The notes below the pieces were generated by a model that ran no database searches, was not told the DNA's origin, and saw only the letters and a program-made list of their open reading frames with translations. A DNA stretch of 64,000 bases from Halogeometricum sp. S1BR25-6 (GTDB lineage: Archaea; Halobacteriota; Halobacteria; Halobacteriales; Haloferacaceae): the NCBI RefSeq assembly GCF_031624495.1, contig NZ_JAMQOP010000001.1:620001-684000 (forward strand), given 5' to 3'. The translations under genes and the position numbers were made by a program. Shown in pieces: positions 8,545 to 16,961 of this stretch; position 1 is the first letter of the stretch; every line of letters starts with the position of its first letter.

Positions 8545-8658
8545 GTGAGTCGAAAGCCAACCGAGAGGGCCTGTCACTGTTCCAAGGATCTGGCCCTCGT
8601 CGGTCCACTGCTCCACTTGGGAGCGCGCCGACCACGCGAGGTGGTCCGGCGTGTCTAA
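8545..8658 (+). CDS. Possible very small protein
   Basis: A 37-codon frame (GTG start, MSRKPTERACHCSKDLALVG...) follows a GAGGTG ribosome-binding-like sequence and overlaps the next small frame by 8 bases. The basic composition is unusual for halophiles, so this may not be real. I report it because it completes a chain of overlapping small frames leading into the 8776 gene. Confidence 0.2.
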   Translation: MSRKPTERACHCSKDLALVGPLLHLGARRPREVVRRV

Positions 8659-8779
8659 CGACTCGGGTGAACGCATTGAGGGTTACGCCGCCGAGACGAC
8701 GGTCGAATCCTCGCCCGCCGAGGCTTTGGAACACCTCGGTCACCGGCAGGTTTGCTTCTGTCGGGGAGGTCGACCGTGA
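8651..8779 (+). CDS. Small Cys-containing protein, first in a two-gene unit
   Basis: A 42-residue protein (GTG start) has an acidic body, ERIEGYAAETTVESSPAEAL, and ends in a CFCRGG motif. Its stop overlaps the GTG start of the next gene (GTGA), which supports it as the upstream partner of an operon. Halophile-like acidic composition also supports it. Function is unknown; the paired cysteines could bind metal. Confidence 0.42.
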   Translation: MSNDSGERIEGYAAETTVESSPAEALEHLGHRQVCFCRGGRP

Positions 8780-10431
8780 GACTCGTCGAACCGAGTTGGC
8801 ACGAGGTATCCGCCAATTTCCTCTACGACGAGCACGGGCTCGCCCCGTTCTTCGCCGCCGACCGCAGGGTCAAGCAGGGTGGTGGCTCGCAGACCGCCGA
8901 GTTCCGCGACGACGGCGAGCGTTGGGTCGTGCGACTCTACTACCAGAACTCAGGGATTGTACATCCCGGTCCGAGAACGCCGACTGGAACTGAGTTCCGT
9001 CTTGACGAGATGCGTGAGTATCGGCTCGCGGTTTCTCGTCACGCCGAAGAGGATCCGACCGGTCAGCAGTCGTTCAACGCGCACCTCGCTCCGCGCTGGT
9101 CGGGCATGGAAGTCGAGAACGCGCGTGGTCAACACCGTACGCTCGACGTCCCGATTCAGGAGGGGATCAACGTCAAAGTCAGCGGGTCGAATATCGACAT
9201 CTTCCGCTATGAGGAGCTTCTGCGTCAGGCCGCTGAAGCAGTCGGTATCAACGGCCGGTACTTCGAGGAACCGCACGAGTACTCGAATGTTCAGGACGCC
9301 GAGCGGTACGTTCGAATCCACTGTGACGCGTCGGGACCGGTCCACGCACGCGACGGTCCGATAGCGAAGATGGGCCACCTGCTCGAACACGACCGCACGG
9401 GATACCGCAAGGTCGTCCAGAACGACGACGATTCGCACGGCCGAAATCTTCCCGGCTACTACCACACCGTCACGCTGGGTCCGCGACGAGTTCGAGAAGC
9501 ATTCCCCTCTCACCGATTCCCGGTCGAGGTGAAGCACTACTACGCTCGCGAGGCCCGGTCGAAGTCGAAGGACGACTCGCTTCGTCACCCGAAGGTCGGC
9601 GTCTCGTATCAGGTTAGCCGATGGGATGGGAAGATCGGTGTGACCGACGAGGACTTGGAGGAACTCCGACGTCAGTTGGACCGGACGCTTCACTCAGTGC
9701 TCATCGACGCGGGTCTCAATCCAACGCCGAGTAGCGACGGGGCTGATGCAACCTACGTACCTGACCCCTACTTCCCAGCAGATGTCGACGAGGACGCCGA
9801 GGAGCCACCGAGTCTCGATCTTAGTCACATCCGCCATGAGCAGGAGAGTATCGTCGTTCGGGCTCTCACGGACGGTCTCTCGCCCGTCGAGTGGGAGTCG
9901 CTGAAGACGCTGGTCTCTGATGGCGGAACGGTATCGCCGAAGGATATCGCGGCCCGTCACGGTCGCCACGAGGAGAGCGTCCGACGAGCACTCAGACGAA
10001 TGAGCGAGATGGTCGAACGCGAGTACGGGTCCGTCTCGCTGAAGAGTACCTACGTCGCGGAGTTGGTCTACGACGCGGTGCAGGAGGCGGAGGCGTCTCG
10101 TGAGTCGTTCAAGCGAGCGGCCGAGACCGCAGGGAAGGCGCTCGCGTCGGCGAAACGGGGACTCGATGAACGGACGAGCGCGCTTCTCGCATGGTGCGCT
10201 CGCTACGACGTCGAAGTCGACAGCCGCGGCGACGCGGTCCAACGAATCCGTCTCGGCGAACTAGATCGGGATTCCGACGCTGACCCAGCGATGCTCGTGA
10301 AGCGCGCGTACGAACTCTGGACCGACGCGAGGCAGGACGTCGCGGCGTTCCGTTCTGCCGTCGTCGAGTATCGGCGGCCTGAGGACCGCGGCGTGCGGAC
10401 GGTCGAGGCGTGGCGATTGCTGAGACGGTAG
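8776..10431 (+). CDS. Large haloarchaeal mobile-element protein with central winged helix
   Basis: The 551-residue protein is of a kind common in haloarchaeal plasmids and integrated elements; its function is unknown. Residues up to about 300 are alpha/beta with many conserved-looking Arg/His (VRIHCDASGPVHARDGPIAKM, HPKVGVSYQVSRWDG). At about 370-440 lies a MarR-like winged helix (LSPVEWESLKTLVSDGGTVSPKDIAARHGRHEESVRRALRRM). The C-terminus is helical. The GTG at 8776 is chosen over a TTG 24 bases upstream because GGAGGT sits 5 bases before it and because it overlaps the preceding stop. It is GC-rich, unlike most of the island. A DNA-binding role in the element is inference. Confidence 0.7.
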   Translation: MRLVEPSWHEVSANFLYDEHGLAPFFAADRRVKQGGGSQTAEFRDDGERWVVRLYYQNSGIVHPGPRTPTGTEFRLDEMREYRLAVSRHAEEDPTGQQSFNAHLAPRWSGMEVENARGQHRTLDVPIQEGINVKVSGSNIDIFRYEELLRQAAEAVGINGRYFEEPHEYSNVQDAERYVRIHCDASGPVHARDGPIAKMGHLLEHDRTGYRKVVQNDDDSHGRNLPGYYHTVTLGPRRVREAFPSHRFPVEVKHYYAREARSKSKDDSLRHPKVGVSYQVSRWDGKIGVTDEDLEELRRQLDRTLHSVLIDAGLNPTPSSDGADATYVPDPYFPADVDEDAEEPPSLDLSHIRHEQESIVVRALTDGLSPVEWESLKTLVSDGGTVSPKDIAARHGRHEESVRRALRRMSEMVEREYGSVSLKSTYVAELVYDAVQEAEASRESFKRAAETAGKALASAKRGLDERTSALLAWCARYDVEVDSRGDAVQRIRLGELDRDSDADPAMLVKRAYELWTDARQDVAAFRSAVVEYRRPEDRGVRTVEAWRLLRR

Positions 10432-10767
10432 TTTCCCCGGTCGGGTTGCGATAGGCGACCTGTCCGGGGTAGTGGTAACGCTGTCAGGTCTCCCTTTTCC
10501 CGGATAGATTCGCCTGCTGTACGGCCCTGCTATACCTCTCATTGCCGACGACGAGGTGTCGAGAGAAGATGTTCAGGCTCGGCAGCCGAAGGGGAGCCGA
10601 ACGAAATCGAACGGCAGGGGTTTCGTTCTCTGTTAGAGGTGTGGCTAAGGCCACTTGATCAAAATACTCCGCACCACCGCACCGCTCTGCAGTTAAAACA
10701 GTCGAACCAGATGTTTGAATCGCGCGAAAAATCACGGCTGAAGGAGGTCTACCTGCACTTTTGTTCG
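10432..10767. other. Gene-free stretch
   Basis: No supported gene. A short hairpin GTGGC-TAAG-GCCAC lies near 10637-10650. Base composition drops from GC-rich at the left to AT-rich at the right, so a mosaic joint of the island probably lies here. Confidence 0.4.
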
Positions 10768-11130
10768 TCAGCCGTATGCAAGTGCACCGAAACTCGCTGT
10801 AAGAACCATTCCAAGTAAAAATGAAATCATTTGAATTCCGCTGAATACCCGAATAGGAGTTCCATAGATAGTTGGAGTCCTATCCATCTCTGATTCGGGT
10901 GAATCTCGTCCCAGAGCTCCTGTTAAAGCCATCATCGTAAGGATTCCTCCAAGTAGCGATATAAGAAACGAAGCCCACGCTAACCATAGGACCGCTTGCG
11001 TAATCCCATCAGCAGTTGAGATCACATCTGTAAGAAATGTAACAGTCAACGCAACTAGACCAGTGGACAACGTAATCAGCTGTTTAGTTGTAGTAAGAGC
11101 GAAGTTGAACGATTGTTCTCTACTACCCAT
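10768..11130 (-). CDS. Small membrane protein
   Basis: From the ATG at 11130 this encodes 120 residues with three likely membrane segments: LITLSTGLVALTVTFL, AVLWLAWASFLISLLGGIL and MISFLLGMVLTASFGALAYG. The short soluble loop between the second and third carries SPESEMDRTPTIYG. A longer in-frame start at 11184 would overlap the upstream gene and is less likely. It follows the 98-residue gene by 10 bases, so the two form a unit. No family recognised. Confidence 0.6.
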   Translation of the reverse strand: MGSREQSFNFALTTTKQLITLSTGLVALTVTFLTDVISTADGITQAVLWLAWASFLISLLGGILTMMALTGALGRDSPESEMDRTPTIYGTPIRVFSGIQMISFLLGMVLTASFGALAYG

Positions 11131-11140
11131 AGTTATCGTC

Positions 11141-11437
11141 TCAACAAATTGGCCATAGAGGGCAGAGATCCCGTGCTGCGGCAAATGAGGAATTATCTAA
11201 TGGAGTTTGACCATGACCGTAGGCTTCCATATCCATTCGTTCAACAAACTTAGCGATGTTCTCTTCTGCTTCCTGAATTCGCAACTCATCATTTTCAACC
11301 CCCTCTGACTCCATACGTTCCGCACCTTGACTAATCAGAGACCGCAATCGGTTCTCAGCGACTGGGCCGATTGGCCTTCCTACCTGATTGGCTGCCCGTT
11401 GCGCCGCCTCCCAAAGACGATCTTCTAGGTCACTCAT
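11141..11437 (-). CDS. Hypothetical small acidic protein
   Basis: A 98-residue, mostly helical, acidic protein (SDLEDRLWEAAQRAANQVG, ELRIQEAEENIAKFVERMDME) with a Cys-containing tail. A TATA-like CTATAAG lies 10-16 bases upstream of the ATG on the minus strand. It is the first gene of a two-gene unit with the membrane protein downstream. No family recognised. Confidence 0.5.
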   Translation of the reverse strand: MSDLEDRLWEAAQRAANQVGRPIGPVAENRLRSLISQGAERMESEGVENDELRIQEAEENIAKFVERMDMEAYGHGQTPLDNSSFAAARDLCPLWPIC

Positions 11438-12184
11438 TTTAAATGCTTATAGTTGACCTTTCTAATCTTAGGTTCTGGTTGCGGGTGAATACACAGCGGG
11501 CATTTCCAAATATCATGACCCTTGAATTGTACCTCCACCAAGCTGATGGAGAAATATCATGTTTGTCTATTCTCAAAACTAGAATATAAATGTTCTAGCT
11601 GGAATGCGTTCTTAGTAAATATCTGCTGAAGAGTCTCCGCAGGGTAGATTCTCAAGAGCCAGCTCTGTATCTATTCAAACTACAGAATTATAAAAAACAT
11701 TTCTAATAGCAAACATGAATACCTGCCTACGTCGAGGCAGACACTTGAGAGTTAACATAAATTACAGATATCCATGTAATTCTTTAAACTGTAAAATTTC
11801 GATAGCAGGCTCCTCGTCGTCGACTGAGGCCGTTTGCTTGGATATTGACTTTTTGGGCAGTGTGGGTCGAAGAGAGACTGGTATCCTCTGGCGCGTGTTT
11901 TAGGAGATAGTGCTTGTACCACGATTTGCGGTCAGTAAACTCTTAGTCGTAACATTCGAGTCTTCAAGCAACGATAACGGATAGATGGGGAGCCAGACGC
12001 TGGTTGTTTTTTGGTTCAGGTATGAACATTTCCATCGGGAAATAAATGCTGTCGCTCTTCGATTTACTATCCATTCCTGGAAATGCCAACCAGAATGATT
12101 GAATCTCTCGGAGTTAAGACGCATTCTCTGTAGATGGTCAATCATAAGACTTGAGGAACATATCTACCGTATAATAACGTACAG
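11438..12184. other. AT-rich gene-free stretch
   Basis: About 750 bases of AT-rich DNA with only short weak frames: 62 codons on + near 11715 and 81 codons on - near 11900. Neither has recognisable features. The right end carries TATAATAAC near 12170, a plausible promoter for the gene at 12185. Confidence 0.4.
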
Positions 12185-13186
12185 ATGAAAAAACAATTGA
12201 GGCGATACTGGCACTATCCACGTAACCTCAAAGAGGTAGGTCAACAACTGAGACGTTCGAGACACTACATTTGGAGCCGTAAGGGTGTTTTGTTAGGATA
12301 TTCTGTACTTATTCTGTCTCTCTTACTCACTGTTGCTGAGATACAGGGTCGTATTAATCTTGTTCCTGCAGAACCGAACAGTGAACTTACGCAAGTTGCA
12401 CAGATTGTTGGTGCATTCGGATCTATAGCACTGTCTTTCAGTTTATTGGTTCTCTATGGAAGACAAACCCGAATTCTTGAGCAACAGTACCAGCCGTATC
12501 TTACAGCAGAGATTGACAGCAGAAGCCCAGTCACAGCTCAGTTTGTTGTTCGAAATTCAGGATCAGACTTTGCATATGATATAAGAGCGGACTGGAATAT
12601 TGCGGGCGATAAGAGAATATGGGAAGTACCGAGTCTTGGACCGGGAGATACAGCTGGATTCCCAATTGTTATTGACGATGATAATAGGTGGATATTGAAT
12701 ACTAGCCAGATAATTGATTATCTTGAAGAAAATGAGGATTCTTCCAGAGTTGAATACAATATTCGCTGTGAAGATCAATTCCGCATCCCACGATCATTCA
12801 CTGGAGAAGTAAACATAAATTCTCTGAAAAAGAGACAAGAATCTAATGAGATTTGGGACACTGATCCTTTGGACTCTTTAGCGAATAGTGCATCCAGCAT
12901 CGAAGCATCAATTGATTCGATTGCATCGGATATTGACGATCGACGGGATGAAGAAGAATGGATGGATAGATTATCAAAAGACAGGGCGATAGTAAGTCTA
13001 GTTCAAGAACTAGGAGAGGTTGATATGGACGTACTGACTCGTATACTCAAAACTCAGAAAGGGTCTCTTGAATACCGACTGTCAGAGTTGGAAGCAGCAG
13101 GATATCTCGAATATAACAAGGAACAGGGAACAGTCGTTAAAGCGACTGAATCTGGCGAAAATTACGAACTGACGGATTTCACATGA
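12185..13186 (+). CDS. Two-helix membrane protein with C-terminal winged helix
   Basis: The 333-residue protein has two N-terminal membrane helices (LLGYSVLILSLLLTVAEI, IVGAFGSIALSFSLLVLYG). An Ig/stand-like domain follows (QYQPYLTAEIDSRSP ... FVVRNSGSDFAYDIRADW), then a helical linker and a C-terminal winged helix (AIVSLVQELGEVDMDVLTRIL ... LSELEAAGYLEYNK). The layout suggests a membrane sensor tied to a DNA- or protein-binding module. Codon use is AT-rich. A protein at 33017-33988, outside the island, shares the N-terminal layout. Overlaps the next gene by ATGA. Function unknown. Confidence 0.65.
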   Translation: MKKQLRRYWHYPRNLKEVGQQLRRSRHYIWSRKGVLLGYSVLILSLLLTVAEIQGRINLVPAEPNSELTQVAQIVGAFGSIALSFSLLVLYGRQTRILEQQYQPYLTAEIDSRSPVTAQFVVRNSGSDFAYDIRADWNIAGDKRIWEVPSLGPGDTAGFPIVIDDDNRWILNTSQIIDYLEENEDSSRVEYNIRCEDQFRIPRSFTGEVNINSLKKRQESNEIWDTDPLDSLANSASSIEASIDSIASDIDDRRDEEEWMDRLSKDRAIVSLVQELGEVDMDVLTRILKTQKGSLEYRLSELEAAGYLEYNKEQGTVVKATESGENYELTDFT

Positions 13187-13569
13187 AGACTAATCCTCTG
13201 GCAGAAGTAAATCAGGATCAATTTTGCGCACATTGTGGGGCTGGAAGTATACAGAACCAAGTTTTTCGCTTCATTGGAAGAGAGAGTCGTAGTATAAATT
13301 TATGCAACACATGCGTTATCAATCTGCGACGGAGAGCTAGCGATCCAATTCTCTGTGCATTTTGTGGGGCACACGCAAAGTATGCGACTTGGAAGTTGGA
13401 AACTACTAGAGGGATGGGTGATATGACATTTTCTGCTGGAAATAACCTTCCTGAATTCTGGTTGCTTTGTGAGGTGCATTTTACGTACCTATATAGGGCA
13501 AGCCAGATGAGGAAAAAACAACTTCAACTCCATGAATTTAGTCAAGACGGTAACAGCGACATAGCTTAA
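13183..13569 (+). CDS. Zinc-finger protein
   Basis: The 128-residue protein has two treble-clef-like cysteine sets: CAHCGAG with CNTCV, and CAFCGAH with a later CEVH. This suggests two zinc sites, as in small HNH-like or adaptor proteins, though no HNH catalytic pair is clear. It overlaps the membrane/winged-helix gene by 4 bases and is presumably its functional partner. AT-rich codon use. No specific family recognised. Confidence 0.6.
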   Translation: MKTNPLAEVNQDQFCAHCGAGSIQNQVFRFIGRESRSINLCNTCVINLRRRASDPILCAFCGAHAKYATWKLETTRGMGDMTFSAGNNLPEFWLLCEVHFTYLYRASQMRKKQLQLHEFSQDGNSDIA

Positions 13570-13650
13570 TCTGTCGTCTCCACTCATACGGTCGAGGGTA
13601 TTCATTCTCAGTCTTTTAGACCCCTACCTACTATTCTCTCACACTACCCA

Positions 13651-13711
13651 CCGGTTTTACGCCGATCCACGAAACTGCACACGCCCAACGAGACGACGTA
13701 TGTAAAACCGG
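13651..13711. repeat. Inverted repeat, 10-bp arms
   Basis: CCGGTTTTAC at 13651-13660 is exactly inverted as GTAAAACCGG at 13702-13711, with 41 bases between. It lies in the gene-free gap after the zinc-finger gene. It could be an element end, a recombination site or a transcript end structure. Confidence 0.45.
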
Positions 13712-13852
13712 AGCAACAGGTCGGTCTCTCAAAGGATCTCTGGGATGTCGGCACAATCGAGCTGCCAGACTCGCCTTTCTTTAACTAGTCTCTCGAAATG
13801 AGTAACCGCCTATAGCTCGGTTTCGGGAAGATGTGTGCAAATACGACTCAGA

Positions 13853-14116
13853 ATGACTGACAAGTACGAACACTGCCTCGGCACTCTGACTGATGCGCTC
13901 GACGAGAACACCAAGTCGAAAGCTATCGACCGGGCGATAGTGTTTACACTACAGATACGGGAGGACTTGGTCGCTCATCCGACCGGGAAGTTCGACGAGC
14001 TGATAGAGACTGCCGAAGAGCGAAGAAGCCTCACCGGTGAGGGATTATCAAAACACTCGATATCCGAGATATTCCAGTTGAGTACGAGTCTCAGTGGTCC
14101 GTCGGGAACTCTCTGA
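13853..14116 (+). CDS. Small putative RHH/antitoxin-like protein
   Basis: From the ATG at 13853 this encodes 87 residues. The N-terminus (MTDKYEHCLGTLTDALDENTKSKAIDRAI) resembles ribbon-helix-helix-type small haloarchaeal proteins. The acidic C-terminal half has ELIETAEERRSLTGEG. The sequence lies just upstream of a VapBC pair on the same strand but has no obvious toxin partner of its own. Family uncertain. Confidence 0.5.
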   Translation: MTDKYEHCLGTLTDALDENTKSKAIDRAIVFTLQIREDLVAHPTGKFDELIETAEERRSLTGEGLSKHSISEIFQLSTSLSGPSGTL

Positions 14117-14192
14117 ATGAGACACTCTCCTCGAAACAGGACGACATCAACTTACCAACGGTATCTCGCCAGTGGCATCTTACCGACGGTAA

Positions 14193-14221
14193 GATTATAC
14201 GTGCTCTATACATACTGTATA
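14193..14221 (+). promoter_or_regulatory. vapB promoter and candidate autoregulatory operator
   Basis: ATTATAC near 14194-14200 is a good TATA box, predicting transcription start near the ATG at 14225. Between them TATACA-TAC-TGTATA (14207-14221) is a perfect inverted repeat covering the start site. That is where a VapB or VapBC complex would bind to repress its own operon. Confidence 0.6.
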
Positions 14222-14224
14222 CCG

Positions 14225-14449
14225 ATGAGTACCGACCGAAAATCTGTCCCGGTGTCGCTCCCGTCAGAGCTCGCTGCCGAGTTGGACCGACTTGTCGAAG
14301 AGGGTCACTTTGGGTCGCGCTCCGAAGCGCTCCGCTATGGAGCCCGACTCGTCGTTCGTGAGGAGCACCAGAAGCGACTCCACGAACTCACATCCGAACG
14401 TGCTGAAGAGGACATCAAAGAACGGTTGGACCGCAAGCGTGTACCTTGA
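14225..14449 (+). CDS. vapB: VapB-type ribbon-helix-helix antitoxin
   Basis: This 74-residue RHH protein has the CopG-like core SVPVSLPSELAAELDRLVEEGHFGSRSEALRYGARLVV, followed by a charged tail that would wrap the toxin. The start is fixed by the TATA box and operator just upstream. It overlaps the toxin gene by 11 bases, the usual antitoxin-toxin arrangement. It should neutralise VapC and repress the pair. Confidence 0.85.
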   Translation: MSTDRKSVPVSLPSELAAELDRLVEEGHFGSRSEALRYGARLVVREEHQKRLHELTSERAEEDIKERLDRKRVP

Positions 14450-14837
14450 CACCGACGTTGTTCTCGCCGTTCTGAAGGCCGATGACTGGCTAAGTTCCGT
14501 CGTCGACCTCGATGTAATCGACGATCCGAAGACGTCCGTCTCAACGTGCATCGAAGTACAGTACGCCATGCAGGACGAGTGGAGTCGCGAGCGCCTCACG
14601 ACGGTCCACGAAGCACTCCAAGAGGAGGGAATCGAACTCGTTCCGCTCGAAACCGAACACGTCGCTGCAGGCGGCGCGCTACAGCGGCGCTACGACCGAC
14701 TGAATCTCTTCGACGCTATTCACCTCGGAGCGGCGGACGTGCTCGGTGAGACACTCGTTTCAACGGACACGCTCTACCCGACTATCGAGGAGATCGATAC
14801 CGTGGACCCGCGAGATTTGCGGGACAGTGAGGAGTAG
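14439..14837 (+). CDS. vapC: VapC-type PIN-domain toxin ribonuclease
   Basis: Translation from the GTG at 14439 gives 132 residues beginning VYLDTDVVLAVLKADDWL. The acidic PIN residues are visible: Asp in LDTD, Glu in STCIEVQYAM, Asp in LFDAIHLGAAD, and Asp in LVSTDTLYP. It should be a metal-dependent RNase, with tRNA or rRNA as the usual target of the family. The longer upstream frame overlaps the antitoxin and is discarded. Confidence 0.88.
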   Translation: MYLDTDVVLAVLKADDWLSSVVDLDVIDDPKTSVSTCIEVQYAMQDEWSRERLTTVHEALQEEGIELVPLETEHVAAGGALQRRYDRLNLFDAIHLGAADVLGETLVSTDTLYPTIEEIDTVDPRDLRDSEE

Positions 14838-14876
14838 AGCACGACTGAGTATTTTGGTTCTACATCACCCGATTGG

Positions 14877-15827
14877 TTAGAATAGTTGTTCAAGTAATTT
14901 TAGCAACCTCTCCCGAATAGAGACAACTTCTGAATGAAGTATGTCGCCTGACTTATGATGGGCCATCCATCGGCGCTCTGTTCGATTCATTTCTTCGATT
15001 CTTGACAGAGTTTTTTGATCGACTGTAGCACTCTTCTTCAGCTGTGAAATAACGGAATCATCTCTCCCTGCAAAGTAGTACAAACGATTTCCTTCTGTTT
15101 CTTCTTCAATGACATCGATGTCCGCTTCTGATTGAAGATAGGCAATTGCAGCCCACTCGATAGCATGGATATACGAGCTGAGAGCAGGATATAGTAGCTC
15201 ACTGTCGAAGCACTGGTCACCATCCGACAAGTGAGTTAGAACTTCATTCCCATATTTGATCTCATTTAGCTTATTCACAGTCTCAGACTCAACTTCAGAT
15301 AGTTCAGATGAAGGGTCACTCTGTAAGCGTGATTTTACTTTCTCTGCATACGACTGGAGTTGTTTGAGATTTTCTCGATCGTCCGGAGAGTTATATTGAG
15401 TGACCTTGTAGTAAGGTATCACCGGATTTTCGCCGCTCATAGTCTCGACAATGATTCGGTTCCATTTAGCATAGAATTGGAGATGGTTGATCTCTTTTTT
15501 CGTCTTGTTTCGGCGGTCATGATAATGTCCCACTGAAAGAGAGATATCGAAACGGGCTGTTTCTTCGGATTGTGTTGGCTTGTCTCTAGTGATAAAATCT
15601 AACAGGTCTACTAATTCATCTGTGGAGTGAGGTGTTCCGTATACGTATACAGAGTAGCTGGTTCCCACGGTATCCTCCTTTCTAACTGTTGTTTTTATCT
15701 CAAATGAGGGCTTTTCAAAGTCAATCTCTATATCAACTGTATGAGATTTGTAAGGGCGTGACTCGAAGCGGTCATGGCCCGGTATGAATTCATCTGAGTC
15801 AAGGAACAGTTGTTGACTACCGCTCAT
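14877..15827 (-). CDS. Unknown protein with HEPN-like C-terminus
   Basis: The 316-residue protein is not assigned by family. The N-terminal 150 residues are strand-rich (SHTVDIEIDFEKPSFEIKTT, TSYSVYVYGTP). The C-terminal part is helical, with LLYPALSSYIHAIEWAAIAYL and RRWMAHHKSG. The last contains an R-x4-H pattern like that of HEPN ribonucleases, and the helix layout agrees. HEPN proteins are frequent RNases in defence islands, so a toxin-like role is possible. AT-rich codon use. It stands alone on this strand. Confidence 0.55.
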   Translation of the reverse strand: MSGSQQLFLDSDEFIPGHDRFESRPYKSHTVDIEIDFEKPSFEIKTTVRKEDTVGTSYSVYVYGTPHSTDELVDLLDFITRDKPTQSEETARFDISLSVGHYHDRRNKTKKEINHLQFYAKWNRIIVETMSGENPVIPYYKVTQYNSPDDRENLKQLQSYAEKVKSRLQSDPSSELSEVESETVNKLNEIKYGNEVLTHLSDGDQCFDSELLYPALSSYIHAIEWAAIAYLQSEADIDVIEEETEGNRLYYFAGRDDSVISQLKKSATVDQKTLSRIEEMNRTERRWMAHHKSGDILHSEVVSIRERLLKLLEQLF

Positions 15828-15935
15828 ATATCCTCACAGCCCAATTCGTTCATTTGAGAAGCATTTAGTTTTGTCATTAAGAATCCCCACTTCTGGTTTC
15901 CCGCGAACATCAGAGGTTTCCGACGACACCGGTCG

Positions 15936-16037
15936 TCAATGAAGCGAGTCTAAGTCGTCAGCACCCTGAATAACTGCCTGGTGGTAGGCCCGTTCACGGT
16001 CGATCTCGCTTAGGGTAAACCGATACATTAGCAGCAT
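15936..16037 (-). CDS. Small protein or gene remnant
   Basis: A 33-codon frame, MLLMYRFTLSEIDRERAYHQ followed by AVIQGADDLDSLH, has sensible acidic protein composition, unlike its surroundings. It reads like the C-terminus of a larger antitoxin-like protein. It may be a true mini-protein or the tail of a lost gene. Confidence 0.28.
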   Translation of the reverse strand: MLLMYRFTLSEIDRERAYHQAVIQGADDLDSLH

Positions 16038-16690
16038 ATCAAATAATCTGAATATGAACCTTCGCACTCACGAGTAACAGACTGTAACGTACGTTCTTGG
16101 CAGTAGAACGGTGGTTCAGGAGATCCCGAAACGTGGATACACAAATCGAGCCGTTACACCCTGTTACCTCCGCCTGACAGGCATGAATGTGATTTGGCCT
16201 ATCTCTACCACTACTGGCGGGGTGGTATGTCGAGGATGCGTTATCGATCCGGTCCTCTTGGATTTCTATATCACGAGCTAGTTGCTGTTCCTGATCTGGT
16301 GGAATCGTCATCGGATGAGCTATCGACTGTTCTGAGATCTAGCTAACGACGGTCCCAATCTACGGATACTGTTCTGCTGGTGTCTCTGCAGAATCCCGTT
16401 CATGCCATAGAGCATCTAATCGGGATTCCTGATCTGGTCCAATTGATTGGTCCTCTTTGAGTCCTCCTACCATTTCCCGAACCACTCCCGATCTAATTTC
16501 TGCTTACTATCCGTCTAAGCGACCATAGGACTCTGAATTATTGAATAGGACCCAGAATTGGGAGGTGAGTATTCGAATCGGCACTTGTGATTGGTGTCGG
16601 TAACGCCGAATTCACTCAGTGAGCTGAGAGAGTGTAGATACTGTTATCGTAATCACAGCCAGTACCGAAGCACTGTCTACTCGATGACTT
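16038..16690. other. Gene-poor stretch
   Basis: Only one weak frame is present: 90 codons on - at 16039-16311, starting MTIPPDQEQQLARDIEIQED. Its first third looks protein-like, but the rest does not, so it is probably a remnant. No RNA gene or repeat seen before the iterated motif at 16692. Confidence 0.35.
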
Positions 16691-16691
16691 A

Positions 16692-16725
16692 AATTGGGGA
16701 ACACCAATTCACCAATTACCAATTC
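16692..16725 (+). promoter_or_regulatory. Iterated CCAATT motifs upstream of an RHH-integrase pair
   Basis: AATTGGGG is followed by three copies of ACCAATT starting at about 16703, 16711 and 16718 (spacing 8 and 7). The first and second elements are inverted relative to each other. The array ends about 40 bases before the RHH gene. RHH repressors bind closely spaced repeats, so this is a good operator candidate for control of the second integrase. Confidence 0.5.
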
Positions 16726-16766
16726 TAATGGTCCGTATATGTACTCGACAACGTATCTTGGAGAGT

Positions 16767-16961
16767 ATGACGTCAAAAACGTCAGAGGCCTTCGCCGGTC
16801 GGCTCCCCGCCGACGAAGCGGCCCTCCTGAAAGCAGCAATCGAAGAATCGGCCGAAACAGAGTCTGAGATCGTACGGCGCGCCCTGCGCTTCTACATCCG
16901 GAAAAACCCGGATTACCTCAAGGCACTCCGGTCCCCAGACTTTCTAGAGGGATGGTTCTGA
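16767..16961 (+). CDS. RHH regulator paired with the second integrase
   Basis: A 64-residue ribbon-helix-helix protein: SEAFAGRLPADEAALLKAAIEESAETESEIVRRALRFYI, then a short tail. The ATG at 16767 is preferred over one 39 bases upstream because the extra residues are basic and not RHH-like. Its stop overlaps the integrase start (TGATG), so the two are co-translated. It probably represses the integrase through the repeats just upstream. Confidence 0.75.
   Translation: MTSKTSEAFAGRLPADEAALLKAAIEESAETESEIVRRALRFYIRKNPDYLKALRSPDFLEGWF

Noticed and set aside
16039-16311. A 90-codon minus frame in the island
   Set aside because: Only the first third looks protein-like. There is no domain or partner, so it is at best a remnant.
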